A stretch of 50,792 nt of DNA from an uncultured Bacteroidales bacterium. GTDB taxonomy: Bacteria > Bacteroidota > Bacteroidia > Bacteroidales > UBA932. The stretch spans positions 1-50,792 of the forward strand of contig CAMCFO010000018.1 of the NCBI GenBank assembly GCA_945874155.1, given 5' to 3'. Position 1 is the stretch's first letter; every line of letters starts with the position of its first letter. A program made the translations under genes and the position numbers. The notes below the pieces were generated by a model that saw nothing but the letters and a program-made list of their open reading frames with translations, had not been told where the DNA came from and searched no databases. Positions 8,482-18,063 of the stretch are shown here, in pieces.

Positions 8482-11037
8482 ATGAAATTCACAGAAGAAG
8501 TCTTAAAATTTACAATGAGCGCTTTGCTTGTCCTTGCAGCAGCAAACTTGTGGGCAGCGCCGGACAAATCCTGCAGGAAAGCCTCCGAAGCCGCTATGAA
8601 AGTGGTGGAAAGAACAGTGGGACAAAAACCCCGCAACATCATCTTTGAAGTGACCGGTCCTGTTGCTGAAGGAGAATATTTCAGCACCGAGGCGAAGAAC
8701 GGGAAACTCACGGTCAAGGGAAGTTCCACAGTGGCAGTCTGCCGCGGTTTCTACGATTATGTCACCTCCAACGGAATGGGCCTGAGCACCTGGACAGTAA
8801 ACAATATCAGCCTGCCTGAAAAATTTGCCGACAGCCCGCTCAAGATTGTCACAACTCCTTTCGAGCACAGACAGTATATGAATGTCTGCACCCTCGGTTA
8901 TACAATGCCTTACTGGGGATGGGAAGAATGGGAAAAAGAACTGGACCGTATGGCACTCCACGGAGTAGATATGCCTCTGTCTCCAATTGGAAGCGAGGCC
9001 ATCTTCGCAAGGGTTTGGCGCAATTTCGGCTTGACAGAGGAGGAAATCGGAGCCTTCGTCACCGCTCCGGCACACCTGCCTTGGTTCCGCATGGGGAACA
9101 TGTCAGGGCTGGACGGTCCTCTCAGCCAGAACTGGTATGACAAGACCATTGCCCTGGAGCACAAGATTATCGACAGAATGCGCGAGCTGGGTATGTCCCC
9201 GATTTTCAATGCCTTCGCAGGTTTTGTGCCCAAAGGAATCAAGAGAGTCTTTCCCGAAGCGGAACTCATCCATACGGGATGGGACGACGGACCGGACTAT
9301 GTGTCGGATTTCATCTTCCCGGAAACCGATTTGTATCAGACCATTGCCAAAGAATATATAAAGGAATGGGAAAAGGAATTCGGCAAGGGCACCTATTATC
9401 TCGCCGACAGCTTCAATGAGATGAAAGTTCCCTTTGCAGAAAAGGGCACACAGGAGAGGTTTGACCAGATTGCATCTTACGGAAAGGCCCTTTATAATTC
9501 CATAGCATCCGCCAATCCCGATGCAATATGGGTGCTCCAGGGCTGGATGTTCGGATACCAACGCCATATCTGGGATCCGGAAAGCATCAGAGCCCTTTTC
9601 TCTCAGGTTCCGGATGAAAAGATGCTGCTTCTGGACCTGAGCGTGGACTTCAACTACGGCATCTGGGAAAACGAATACACCTGGAACTACGCCAAAGGCA
9701 TCTACGGCAAGAAATGGATTTACAGCACCGTGCCCAATTTCGGAGGCAGGACTTGCCCCGCTGGGGATTTGGACTTCTACCTCAACGGCCACCTCAAGGC
9801 CCTCACATCCGAAAACAAGGGTAAGTTGATTGGGCTTGGCACGGCTCCGGAGGGCGTGGAAAACAATGAGGTCATCTACGAAATCATAGCAGATGCTGCC
9901 TGGAGCACCTCCCACAAGGACATACGGGAATGGCTGAAACAATACAGTCGGAACCGCTATGGTTCATGCCCGGACAAGATTGCCGAATTCTGGGAAGGAA
10001 TGCTCTCTACCGCATACGGAATGTGTTCCAGCAGGGCTCAGTACAGGGTTCAGAAAATGCCTTTCTTCGGTCTGGGCGGCAGGTATATCATATCGGAGGA
10101 ATACTTCAAGGCCCTGGAATCTTTCATTGCAGCCTCAGATGAACTCGGAGAAAACGGGGAATATCTCAAAGACTTGGCTCTTTGGGCGGGCATCTATGCC
10201 TTTGGAAAGGCTGACGTGCTTGCAGACAAAATAAATGACGCATATCTGTGCGGGGACAGGGAAACTGCGGAAAAGATGGAAGCGGAGTTTATGGACCTGA
10301 TGGCACGCGCGGACAGGCTTTTGGACAAAAATCCCGTAACCCGGCTCGAAAGATGGGTGGATTTTGCCCGCCAATGGGGAGACAGCGAAGAAGAGGCAGA
10401 CCACTATGAGGTGGACGCGAAGAGGCTTGTCACAACCTGGGGACGGGGACGCATTCCGGACGGTCTGGATGACTACGCTTGCAGAATGTGGTCCGGACTC
10501 ATAAGAGATTACTATATGCCGAGATGGCAGCATTTCTTCGATTCACAGAAGGAAGGCAAACCATTCGACTTCGATGCCTGGGAATACAAATATGCCGAGC
10601 AAAGCAAGGGAGTTTCCCGGCTCGAGGAATGCAAGGACCTTGTGGCTGAAGCCAGGGAACTCGTCTCAGTAGCCTCAGACATACTCCCCGTTGCTGACAG
10701 ACTTCCGGGATGGACATCGTTCGATATGAAAGAAGGCAGCACACGCATCATCAGGATGATTGCCCCGGAAGACTACCCCGACATAAAGGCTCTGCGTTTC
10801 AGTTGGCAGAGGGGAAGCGATGACGTGAAACTCAAGCTGGTCCAGATAAACGGAGCCGGATGGGTGAGATTCAAAAAGGACAACCTCGGCATCACCATAG
10901 GCAAGGACAATCCTGTGGTAGAGATACCTATAGACATAGTACGCAAGGAAACCTATCAGTTCATATATCTGCACATTGTACTTGAGGATACCGTAAAGAA
11001 CGGTGATTCGCAAGTCAGAATCGAATATGTAAAATGA
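8482..11037 (+). CDS. GH89 alpha-N-acetylglucosaminidase
   Basis: An 851-aa exported glycosidase of family GH89 (NAGLU). Members remove terminal alpha-linked GlcNAc, for example from heparan sulfate fragments or the alpha1,4-GlcNAc caps of gastric mucin. The start at 8482 gives MKFTEEVLKFTMSALLVLAA then ANLWA, a signal peptide; the longer frame to 8359 is rejected. The NAGLU N-terminal domain (about 30-110) is followed by the TIM barrel from HRQYMNVCTLGYTMPYWGWE. Catalytic candidates are E313 in ADSFNEM and E457 in GTAPEGVENN, equivalent to human E316 and E446. After the helical C-terminal domain comes about 110 extra residues of predicted beta structure not in human NAGLU. It is first in the operon and overlaps the next gene by 4 nt. 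Confidence 0.93.
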   Translation: MKFTEEVLKFTMSALLVLAAANLWAAPDKSCRKASEAAMKVVERTVGQKPRNIIFEVTGPVAEGEYFSTEAKNGKLTVKGSSTVAVCRGFYDYVTSNGMGLSTWTVNNISLPEKFADSPLKIVTTPFEHRQYMNVCTLGYTMPYWGWEEWEKELDRMALHGVDMPLSPIGSEAIFARVWRNFGLTEEEIGAFVTAPAHLPWFRMGNMSGLDGPLSQNWYDKTIALEHKIIDRMRELGMSPIFNAFAGFVPKGIKRVFPEAELIHTGWDDGPDYVSDFIFPETDLYQTIAKEYIKEWEKEFGKGTYYLADSFNEMKVPFAEKGTQERFDQIASYGKALYNSIASANPDAIWVLQGWMFGYQRHIWDPESIRALFSQVPDEKMLLLDLSVDFNYGIWENEYTWNYAKGIYGKKWIYSTVPNFGGRTCPAGDLDFYLNGHLKALTSENKGKLIGLGTAPEGVENNEVIYEIIADAAWSTSHKDIREWLKQYSRNRYGSCPDKIAEFWEGMLSTAYGMCSSRAQYRVQKMPFFGLGGRYIISEEYFKALESFIAASDELGENGEYLKDLALWAGIYAFGKADVLADKINDAYLCGDRETAEKMEAEFMDLMARADRLLDKNPVTRLERWVDFARQWGDSEEEADHYEVDAKRLVTTWGRGRIPDGLDDYACRMWSGLIRDYYMPRWQHFFDSQKEGKPFDFDAWEYKYAEQSKGVSRLEECKDLVAEARELVSVASDILPVADRLPGWTSFDMKEGSTRIIRMIAPEDYPDIKALRFSWQRGSDDVKLKLVQINGAGWVRFKKDNLGITIGKDNPVVEIPIDIVRKETYQFIYLHIVLEDTVKNGDSQVRIEYVK

Positions 11038-12122
11038 AACCGGGAATCTGCATAATGGCACTCGCAGCGGCATTGCTCCTGGGGTGCAGCAAGACTGAAG
11101 TGAGGGACAGCATTGATATTGTCTCCGTTTCGGAAACATCCTTTTCCAGCGAGGGAGGACTCGGCACAATCTGGACCTCCACAGGAGGGATTGCGGTGGA
11201 AGCCGTTTCTTCCGCTCCTCAGTGGCTCACAGTAAGCACAGTCAGGGAAAAAGTCCTGTTCAAAATTCTTCCGAATGATAGCCCCGAAGAGCGTAAGGGC
11301 ATCATTTCCATCAAAGCCGGAGAACTCAAGGGAGCCTCCGTGGAGATATCGCAACAGGCCTACAGCGGACTACGGCTGTCCTGTACCAATGTGGACTTCA
11401 CGGAAGACATCAGGCAGGCAGAAGTGAAAGTAGATTGCTCCTGCGAATATGGCATCGCATTTTCAGAAAATCCGGACAATTGCTTCGACTGCGTGAAAAC
11501 AGCGGAAGGACTGGTTTTGAGCAGCTCGAAAGGGCCGGGCAGGCAAGCCGTTACCGGACGACTCTACATCACTCCTGAAGACCCACTCATACCTTCCGCC
11601 GCCGTCACGCTGCGCCTTAGGGAAAAATCCGTCTATGACTATATGGTGGGCACCTGGACTGCAACGGCAAGCGATGAAGGCCAAATTCAGAAATTCACAT
11701 TCAGCCGCAAGAAGGACCAATATTCCTTCAATGTGGAAATCGACCACTCCAAAACAGCCGGGCTGCCTTTCACGGCAGACTGGGTGGACGGCAAGGTGAG
11801 AATCTACTCCGGTCAGGAATGCGGCTACAATCCTGAGCAGAACAAGTACCTGTCCCTGCATTACAACGGCACGAAAAACGGCAGCGGGTGGTATATACTT
11901 CAGACGGCGGGTCTGGTGGCCTGGGATGCAGAACCTGTTTTTGACGAAAATGCAGGAACCATAGAACTTACTTTCAGAGACAGCGGCACCAACAGCGAGT
12001 ACAGCCCCAAACTGCTGACATTCTGGCTATGTCCGGACAAATACTTCAACTTCGGTGGAAGCGGAGCCGGACAGGTAATCAGCTACAGTAATCTCACATT
12101 GACCAAAGAACTGACTGAATGA
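11034..12122 (+). CDS. BACON-domain surface lipoprotein
   Basis: A 362-aa lipoprotein with signal peptide and lipobox LLLGC (Cys18). Residues 25-105 look like a BACON domain: beta-rich, with FSSEGGLGTIWTSTGG, PQWLTVS, and a closing repeat ending GASVEISQQA. A second, more diverged copy seems to follow (about 106-200), and the C-terminal part from YDYMVGTWTA is a separate beta-rich domain I do not recognise. BACON domains are found on Bacteroidota glycan enzymes and surface proteins and are thought to bind mucin or act as spacers. It sits between GH89 and SusC with 4-nt overlaps on both sides, so it is probably a surface glycan-binding protein of this locus, in the role SusE/F play elsewhere. 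The specific ligand is unknown. Confidence 0.78.
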   Translation: MKPGICIMALAAALLLGCSKTEVRDSIDIVSVSETSFSSEGGLGTIWTSTGGIAVEAVSSAPQWLTVSTVREKVLFKILPNDSPEERKGIISIKAGELKGASVEISQQAYSGLRLSCTNVDFTEDIRQAEVKVDCSCEYGIAFSENPDNCFDCVKTAEGLVLSSSKGPGRQAVTGRLYITPEDPLIPSAAVTLRLREKSVYDYMVGTWTATASDEGQIQKFTFSRKKDQYSFNVEIDHSKTAGLPFTADWVDGKVRIYSGQECGYNPEQNKYLSLHYNGTKNGSGWYILQTAGLVAWDAEPVFDENAGTIELTFRDSGTNSEYSPKLLTFWLCPDKYFNFGGSGAGQVISYSNLTLTKELTE

Positions 12123-15100
12123 TTATGAAAAGGATAATCGCCACAATAATTCTCACCGTCTTCTCTGCCACCCTCATCTGGGCGCAGAACCTCAAGTCCT
12201 CAGGTACGGTGAAAGATGCCTCAGGGAATCCTCTTCCCGGAGTCGTGGTCGCCGTTAAAGGCGGAAACAATGCCACAGTGACCGACATTGACGGAAACTG
12301 GCAGTTGGACAATGTTCCGGCAGGTTCACAACTGGAAGCCACCTGTCTGGGATTCAAGGATGTGGTAAAACCGGCAGCGGCAAAAGTGAATTTCACACTG
12401 GAGGAAAGTACGGAAATGCTTTCAGAGGCAGTGGTGACCGGTATGACCACAACCGACAAGAGAATGTTTACCGGAGCCACGGACAAGCTCTCGGCTGTGG
12501 ACGTGAACATCAGCGGAATGGGAGAAATAAGCCGTTCCCTCGAAGGCAAATCAGCCGGAGTCTCCGTGCAGAACGTATCAGGCACGTTCGGAACTGCGCC
12601 CAAAATCAGGGTCAGGGGTGCCACTTCGATCTACGGTGATTCCAAGCCGCTGTGGGTGGTGGACGGAGTCATTATGGAAGATGTAGTGGACGTGGATGCC
12701 AACTCCCTCTCCTCAGGTGATGCCACCACCCTGATCAGTTCGGCAATAGCCGGGCTCAATTCCGATGACATCGAATCTTTCCAGATTCTCAAAGACGGTT
12801 CCGCAACCTCCATCTACGGGGCCAGGGCAATGGCCGGGGTCATAGTCGTGACAACCAAGAAAGGCACCCCGGGAATGACCAAGGTCAGCTACAACGGGGA
12901 ATACAGCATACGCTTCGTGCCGTCCTATTCCGAATTCAACATTATGAACTCGCAGGAGCAGATGTCCGTCTATGAGGAAATGTACCAGAAGGGCTGGCTC
13001 AATTTTTCCCGCAGCGTCTATGCAGCCAACGGAGGAGTTTACAACAAAATGGCCCAGTTGATGAACACCTACGACCCATCCACAGGCAAATACATCATCG
13101 AGAATACGGAAGCGGGCAGAATAGCCTACCTCAGGGAAGCCGAGCTGCGCAACACCGACTGGTTCGCCGAACTGTTCCGCCCGAGCATCCAGCACAGCCA
13201 CTCGGTCAGCGTTTCCGCAGGTAGCGAAAGAGGCAGTTATTACGCATCCCTGGGCGCTCTTGTGGACCCGGGATGGACCCTGCAGAGCAAGGTAAACCGC
13301 TATACCGCCCTGTTCAACACCACTCAGAAACTCTTCGAGGACTATCTGTCCCTCAATATCATAGCCAATGCATCTTACCGCCGGCAGAGGGCTCCGGGCT
13401 CGCTTTCCTCAGAGGTGAATGCCGTTGAAGGCACAGTGAAGAGGGATTTTGACATCAACCCCTATTCCTACGCTCTGCGCACTTCCCGCACCCTGGACCC
13501 GGACGAATTCTACACCAGGAACTACGCTCCGTTCAACATCAAGCACGAGCTGGAAAACAACTATATGGACATCTCGGTGATGGACACCAAGTTCCAGGCG
13601 GAACTCAAGGCCAAGCCCTGCAAGGGTCTGGAACTTTCCGCCCTCGGATCCGTCCGTTACCAGATTTCCGAAACTCAGCACAATATCACCGACAACTCCA
13701 ATCAGGCAGAAGCCTACAGAGCTGCGTACACGAGGATGATAAGGGACTACAACCCTCTGCTCTACAAAAATCCCGACACTCCGAATGCAGACAAATACAC
13801 CATTCTGCCGGAGGGCGGTATCCTCAAGAAAAACAGCTACTCCGCACTCAGCGCCGATTTCAGGGCCTCAGCCACCTACAACGGGACATTTGCGGACAAA
13901 CACATACTCAACGCCTACGCGGCTATGGAAATCAACTCCCTGGACAGAAGCACTTCCTATTTCCAGGGCTGGGGTTTGCAGTATGAAGCCGGTGAAACAC
14001 CATTCTACATTCTCGACCTTTTCAAGAAGCAGCTCGAAGAAAACACCTTCTATTATAATGTAGGCAATACTCACGAGCGCAATGTGGCATTCGCAGCCAC
14101 CGCTTCCTATTCCTACGACTACCGTTACACCATCAACGGCACCTTCAGATACGAGGGTTCCAACCGCTTGGGCCGTGCCCGCAGTTCAAGATGGCTGCCC
14201 ACCTGGAACGTGGCGGCGAGATGGTCTGCAGACCAGGAAGACTTCTTCAAGGCAATCAAACCGGCCTTCTCAACCTTCAATGTGAGACTCTCCTACTCCC
14301 TCACGGCAGACCGTGGACCGTCCTGGGTGAACAACTCCACTGCCATTTTCTACCCGACCACCCAATGGAGAGGCGATTCCGACATTATGGAGCCCGGTCT
14401 GGGCCTGTCCTCCATCGAGAACTCAGAACTCACCTACGAAAAGAAACACGAACTGAACATAGGTGCTGACCTCGGATTCATTGACGACCGCATCCAACTG
14501 TCCTTCGATGCCTACAAGAGGAACAATTTCGACCTCATAGGCAATGTAGTCACCCAGGGTCTGGGCGGCTATTCGAACAAGATGGGAAACGTGGCCTCAA
14601 TGAAATCCTCCGGAGTTGAACTTTCCCTGGCCACCAAAAACATAGTAACGAAGGACTTCTCCTGGACCACCAGTTTCATCTTCTCCCATATGAAGAACAT
14701 CGTGACCGAGCTCAAGACCTACCAGACCATGATCAGCTATCTCACCGGCAACGGATATTCAATGGAAGGTATGCCGAGAGGAGCCATGTTCTCCCTCCAG
14801 TTCATGGGTCTGGATGAAATGGGCATTCCGACCTTCCTGGGCAAGGACGGACAGATCACCTCGACGGACATACAGTTCCAGGAGATGAACGACTTCAGCA
14901 ATCTCAAGTATGAAGGGCCGATTGACCCGACGATGACCGGCAGCTTCGGCAATATCTTCAAGTGGAAGGGATTCACCCTCAATGTTTTCTTCACCTACTC
15001 TTTCGGCAACGTGGTGCGTCTGGACCCGGTTTTCTCAAGCAGCTACACCGACCTTACCGCAATGCCGCGCGAGTTTATGGACCGCTATGTGGTCCCGGGT

Positions 15101-15442
15101 GACGAAAACAGGACCAACGTGCCCGTGATTGCAAGTTCGAGACAGAACAGCAGGATAAGCAATCTATCCATAGCCTACAATGCCTACAACTACTCCGATC
15201 AGAGAGTGGCGAAGGGAGATTTCATAAGGCTCAAGGAAATTTCCCTCGGCTATGAGCTTCCTAAGAAGGCCGTGGAAAAGCTGAGGCTCAAAGGGCTGTC
15301 ATTCAAACTTCAGGGCACCAACCTATGTCTGGTCTATGCCGACAAGAAACTGGAAGGGCAGGACCCCGAGTTCCTCAACAGCGGCGGAGTCGCCACTCCT
15401 ATGCCCAAACAGATGACCCTGACCTGCAAAATAGCGTTCTAA
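12119..15442 (+). CDS. SusC/RagA-family TonB-linked outer-membrane transporter
   Basis: About 1105 aa, normal for SusC. Order: signal peptide (MKRIIATIILTVFSATLIWA), carboxypeptidase-regulatory-like domain (SGTVKDASGNPLPGVVVAVK, about 25-105), plug domain with the SusC signatures IRVRGATSIYGDSKPLWVVDG and DGSATSIYGARAMAGVIVVT, then a large beta-barrel ending in LTCKIAF with a terminal Phe. It forms the TonB-dependent import channel lidded by the SusD protein encoded 15 nt later. No N-terminal anti-sigma interaction extension (STN domain) is seen, so it is not of the ECF-controlled type. The start is either 12119 or the ATG at 12125; the first overlaps the BACON stop as ATGA. Confidence 0.95.
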   Translation: MIMKRIIATIILTVFSATLIWAQNLKSSGTVKDASGNPLPGVVVAVKGGNNATVTDIDGNWQLDNVPAGSQLEATCLGFKDVVKPAAAKVNFTLEESTEMLSEAVVTGMTTTDKRMFTGATDKLSAVDVNISGMGEISRSLEGKSAGVSVQNVSGTFGTAPKIRVRGATSIYGDSKPLWVVDGVIMEDVVDVDANSLSSGDATTLISSAIAGLNSDDIESFQILKDGSATSIYGARAMAGVIVVTTKKGTPGMTKVSYNGEYSIRFVPSYSEFNIMNSQEQMSVYEEMYQKGWLNFSRSVYAANGGVYNKMAQLMNTYDPSTGKYIIENTEAGRIAYLREAELRNTDWFAELFRPSIQHSHSVSVSAGSERGSYYASLGALVDPGWTLQSKVNRYTALFNTTQKLFEDYLSLNIIANASYRRQRAPGSLSSEVNAVEGTVKRDFDINPYSYALRTSRTLDPDEFYTRNYAPFNIKHELENNYMDISVMDTKFQAELKAKPCKGLELSALGSVRYQISETQHNITDNSNQAEAYRAAYTRMIRDYNPLLYKNPDTPNADKYTILPEGGILKKNSYSALSADFRASATYNGTFADKHILNAYAAMEINSLDRSTSYFQGWGLQYEAGETPFYILDLFKKQLEENTFYYNVGNTHERNVAFAATASYSYDYRYTINGTFRYEGSNRLGRARSSRWLPTWNVAARWSADQEDFFKAIKPAFSTFNVRLSYSLTADRGPSWVNNSTAIFYPTTQWRGDSDIMEPGLGLSSIENSELTYEKKHELNIGADLGFIDDRIQLSFDAYKRNNFDLIGNVVTQGLGGYSNKMGNVASMKSSGVELSLATKNIVTKDFSWTTSFIFSHMKNIVTELKTYQTMISYLTGNGYSMEGMPRGAMFSLQFMGLDEMGIPTFLGKDGQITSTDIQFQEMNDFSNLKYEGPIDPTMTGSFGNIFKWKGFTLNVFFTYSFGNVVRLDPVFSSSYTDLTAMPREFMDRYVVPGDENRTNVPVIASSRQNSRISNLSIAYNAYNYSDQRVAKGDFIRLKEISLGYELPKKAVEKLRLKGLSFKLQGTNLCLVYADKKLEGQDPEFLNSGGVATPMPKQMTLTCKIAF

Positions 15443-15457
15443 CAAAAGGATTGGAAT

Positions 15458-17146
15458 ATGAACAAGACTATATATACAGCAATACTTCTCTGCCTTGCGG
15501 CCACATCTGTTTCCTGCGACAAATTCCTGGACCAGCTGCCTGACAACAGGGCCGAAATCGACTCCGTGGAAAAGGTCCGCAAGTTACTTGTCACCGCGTA
15601 CAGTTCAAGAACTTACGTAAGGTACTTCGAATATGCTTCGGACAATGTGGACTTTGCCGGAGAAAAGAACCCCAACACCAACCAGCTCCTGGATCAGAAT
15701 TATGCCTGGGAAGCTATGACTGTTGCGGAGAACGAGAGCAATGTGAACGTATGGCAGAACTACTACAAGATGATAGCCACTGCCAACGCCGCCCTCGAAG
15801 CCATAGAGAAATGCGGCACGCCTGAGGAAATGTTGCCGTACAAAGGCGAAGCCCTGCTCTGCCGCGCCTATGCACATTTCTGTCTGACAATGATTTACTG
15901 TCTGCCATACCATCCTCAGCTCGCTTCCACCTATCTTGGGGTACCATATATTGACGCCCCCGAAACCACCCTCAATCCGAAATATGTGAGGGGAACGCTT
16001 GAGGAAGATTACAGGAAAATAGAACAAGACATCGAGGAAGCCCTTCCCCTGATCAATGACGAAGCCTATAATGTTCCCAAATACCATTTCAACAAAAAGG
16101 CAGCCTACGCCTTCGCAACACGTTTCTACTGCTACAGCCTGCAATGGGAAAAAGCAGTAGATGCAGCCGGAGTCGTCCTGGGAAGCAATCCTTCCGAGAT
16201 GCTGAGAGACTGGGCTGCTACGGCAAAACTCACCTGGGGATATGAATCCAGGACTATGGATTACATCGACCCTCTGAACAAATTCAGCCTTCTGCTCATT
16301 CCGCTCTACACCGCCAACGGCACCATCTTCAATGCCTGGTCCGGTGCCGGTTCCCGTTTCACCCACAACAACAGGGTGGCGAAGAAAGAGACTTTCCGCT
16401 GCAAGAGGCCTATGGGAGGGCCCTACGACACGGGCAAGGACGACTGCTATGCGATTTACCAGCATCCCCCTTTCCTGTGGTACGACAACATCACCAACAA
16501 GGTCTGGATGCCGAAATGGCCGAACCAATGGGAAGTGGTCGATGCTGTGGCGGGGACCGGTTACAGCCGTTCCACTTTCGTAGCCTTCACTGCCAATGAG
16601 GTCCTGCTCAACCGGGCAGAAGCCTATATCCAGCTGAAGAAGTATGACCTCGCGGCTGCCGACCTCGAGACCTGGAACCAATCCTTCTACAAGGTGGGAC
16701 AGTACAGTGTACGCAGCCTCACCCCGGAACTGATTGACGAAGTCTATTCCGACCCGTCCTCATCCCGTTACATACCTCTATATACAAGAGAGGAGCCTAC
16801 CAGCCGCAAGGAACTCCATCCGCACGGTTTTACGGTGGAGGCGGGCAGACAGGAAAATATGACTCAGTGCCTGCTCTTCTGCCGCCGTCTGGACTTCCTC
16901 GGGGAAGGCTTGAGATGGTGCGACGTGAAAAGATACGGAATCACCGTGGACCGCTTCGATGACACCAACTACGATGATGCCACCACCACAGGCTACAAGG
17001 CCGGGGAATCGCTTCCGTACAATGACCTGCGCAGAGCCTTCCAGATTCCGCAAGAGTCCATCAAGACGGGACTGGAAGCCAATCCGGACGACAACTCCAA
17101 GAATCCGGAACATCCATTTGTAAGCTCTTACGACACTCTAAATTAA
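15458..17146 (+). CDS. SusD/RagB-family nutrient-binding lipoprotein
   Basis: A 562-aa SusD-family lipoprotein (lipobox SVSC, Cys20). It has the helical TPR-like scaffold of the family: the N-terminal part DKFLDQLPDNRAEIDS, the middle LLCRAYAHFCLTMIY and the late segment FTANEVLLNRAEAYIQLKKY. The C-terminal signature DFLGEGLRWCDVKRYG is typical of SusD (family form FxGExxRWxDLxR), and RRAFQIPQESIKTG is near the end. It caps the SusC channel and binds the glycan or peptide at the cell surface. It is 15 nt downstream of susC and 5 nt upstream of the zinc lipoprotein gene. The sequence gives no direct clue to the ligand. Confidence 0.95.
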   Translation: MNKTIYTAILLCLAATSVSCDKFLDQLPDNRAEIDSVEKVRKLLVTAYSSRTYVRYFEYASDNVDFAGEKNPNTNQLLDQNYAWEAMTVAENESNVNVWQNYYKMIATANAALEAIEKCGTPEEMLPYKGEALLCRAYAHFCLTMIYCLPYHPQLASTYLGVPYIDAPETTLNPKYVRGTLEEDYRKIEQDIEEALPLINDEAYNVPKYHFNKKAAYAFATRFYCYSLQWEKAVDAAGVVLGSNPSEMLRDWAATAKLTWGYESRTMDYIDPLNKFSLLLIPLYTANGTIFNAWSGAGSRFTHNNRVAKKETFRCKRPMGGPYDTGKDDCYAIYQHPPFLWYDNITNKVWMPKWPNQWEVVDAVAGTGYSRSTFVAFTANEVLLNRAEAYIQLKKYDLAAADLETWNQSFYKVGQYSVRSLTPELIDEVYSDPSSSRYIPLYTREEPTSRKELHPHGFTVEAGRQENMTQCLLFCRRLDFLGEGLRWCDVKRYGITVDRFDDTNYDDATTTGYKAGESLPYNDLRRAFQIPQESIKTGLEANPDDNSKNPEHPFVSSYDTLN

Positions 17147-17151
17147 CGATT

Positions 17152-18033
17152 ATGAGAAGCTTGAAGATATTTACAGCAATCCTCACCCTGAGCCTTGCGG
17201 TTGCCTGCGGAAAAGAAGAACTTTCCGGCAGCATATTCCAGGACCCTGAAGAGCGCACCTCGGAATTCGACCTGTGGCTTCAGAGGAACTATGTAGACCC
17301 GTTCAACATCCGCTTCGAATACAGGATGCCGGACAGGGAGACCAATTTCAGCTATTGGGTTTCGCCTCCCAATGTCAGGGAGTCCATCATGATAGCCAAA
17401 TTATTGAAGTTCACCACCATCGAGGCTATGATAGAAATGATGGCCACGGACGATGAGAGTGTGGACCCGGCTCTCTTCGTAAAATCCTATTTTCCCAAGG
17501 TAATCTTCCTGGTGGGCAGTTTCGAAATCAGCAACACAGGTACCACCAACCTCGCCTCAGCGGAAAACGGATTGCAAATCAACATATTGGGAGTCAATTT
17601 CTTCACGGTTGAGAAAGATGCCGTGAGAATTGCCGGAACTATGCTCCACGAATTCACCCACATTCTCGACGGCATCTATGCCTGCCCTGCCGAATACAAG
17701 GACGTGACCCCTGACGGCTATGTGGGCAGCCGCTACTCCACCCTTGGAAACGACTATCTGCAGAACGGATATGTGAGCAACTATGCCCGTTCAAGCGTGG
17801 CCGAGGACATAGCCGAAACCTGCGGAAGGCTCATATCCCTCACCGATGCCGAATGGGAGGCGATGTATGCCGCTGCCGGGAACGAAGCCGGAGCGAAACT
17901 CAGGATGAAACACGAAATCGTACGCAAATGGCTGCTCGATTCCTATGGTGTGGATGCCCGCAAATGGAGTGAAATCTACCACCGCAGAATCTCCGAACTG
18001 GACAGCCTGGACTGGGTATCCCTTGATGACTGA
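17152..18033 (+). CDS. Substrate import-associated zinc metallohydrolase lipoprotein
   Basis: A 293-aa lipoprotein (lipobox LAVAC, Cys19) with a zincin motif HEFTH at residues 166-170, so two His ligands and a catalytic Glu are in place. Acidic residues in SVAEDIAET about 45 residues later could supply the third ligand. It fits the Bacteroidota family of putative zinc-binding lipoproteins encoded next to SusC/SusD pairs. It may trim a peptide or glycopeptide at the surface before import, but no substrate has been shown that I know of. Its presence beside a GH89 enzyme would suit a glycoprotein such as mucin. Neighbours are SusD (5 nt before) and DUF4302 (30 nt after). Confidence 0.88.
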   Translation: MRSLKIFTAILTLSLAVACGKEELSGSIFQDPEERTSEFDLWLQRNYVDPFNIRFEYRMPDRETNFSYWVSPPNVRESIMIAKLLKFTTIEAMIEMMATDDESVDPALFVKSYFPKVIFLVGSFEISNTGTTNLASAENGLQINILGVNFFTVEKDAVRIAGTMLHEFTHILDGIYACPAEYKDVTPDGYVGSRYSTLGNDYLQNGYVSNYARSSVAEDIAETCGRLISLTDAEWEAMYAAAGNEAGAKLRMKHEIVRKWLLDSYGVDARKWSEIYHRRISELDSLDWVSLDD

Positions 18034-18063
18034 TAATCTTGATGACTAAAACTTTGGAAAGCA

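Noticed and set aside
15605..16681. A 358-aa minus-strand open frame
   Set aside because: Antisense to SusD, which has its full set of family signatures.
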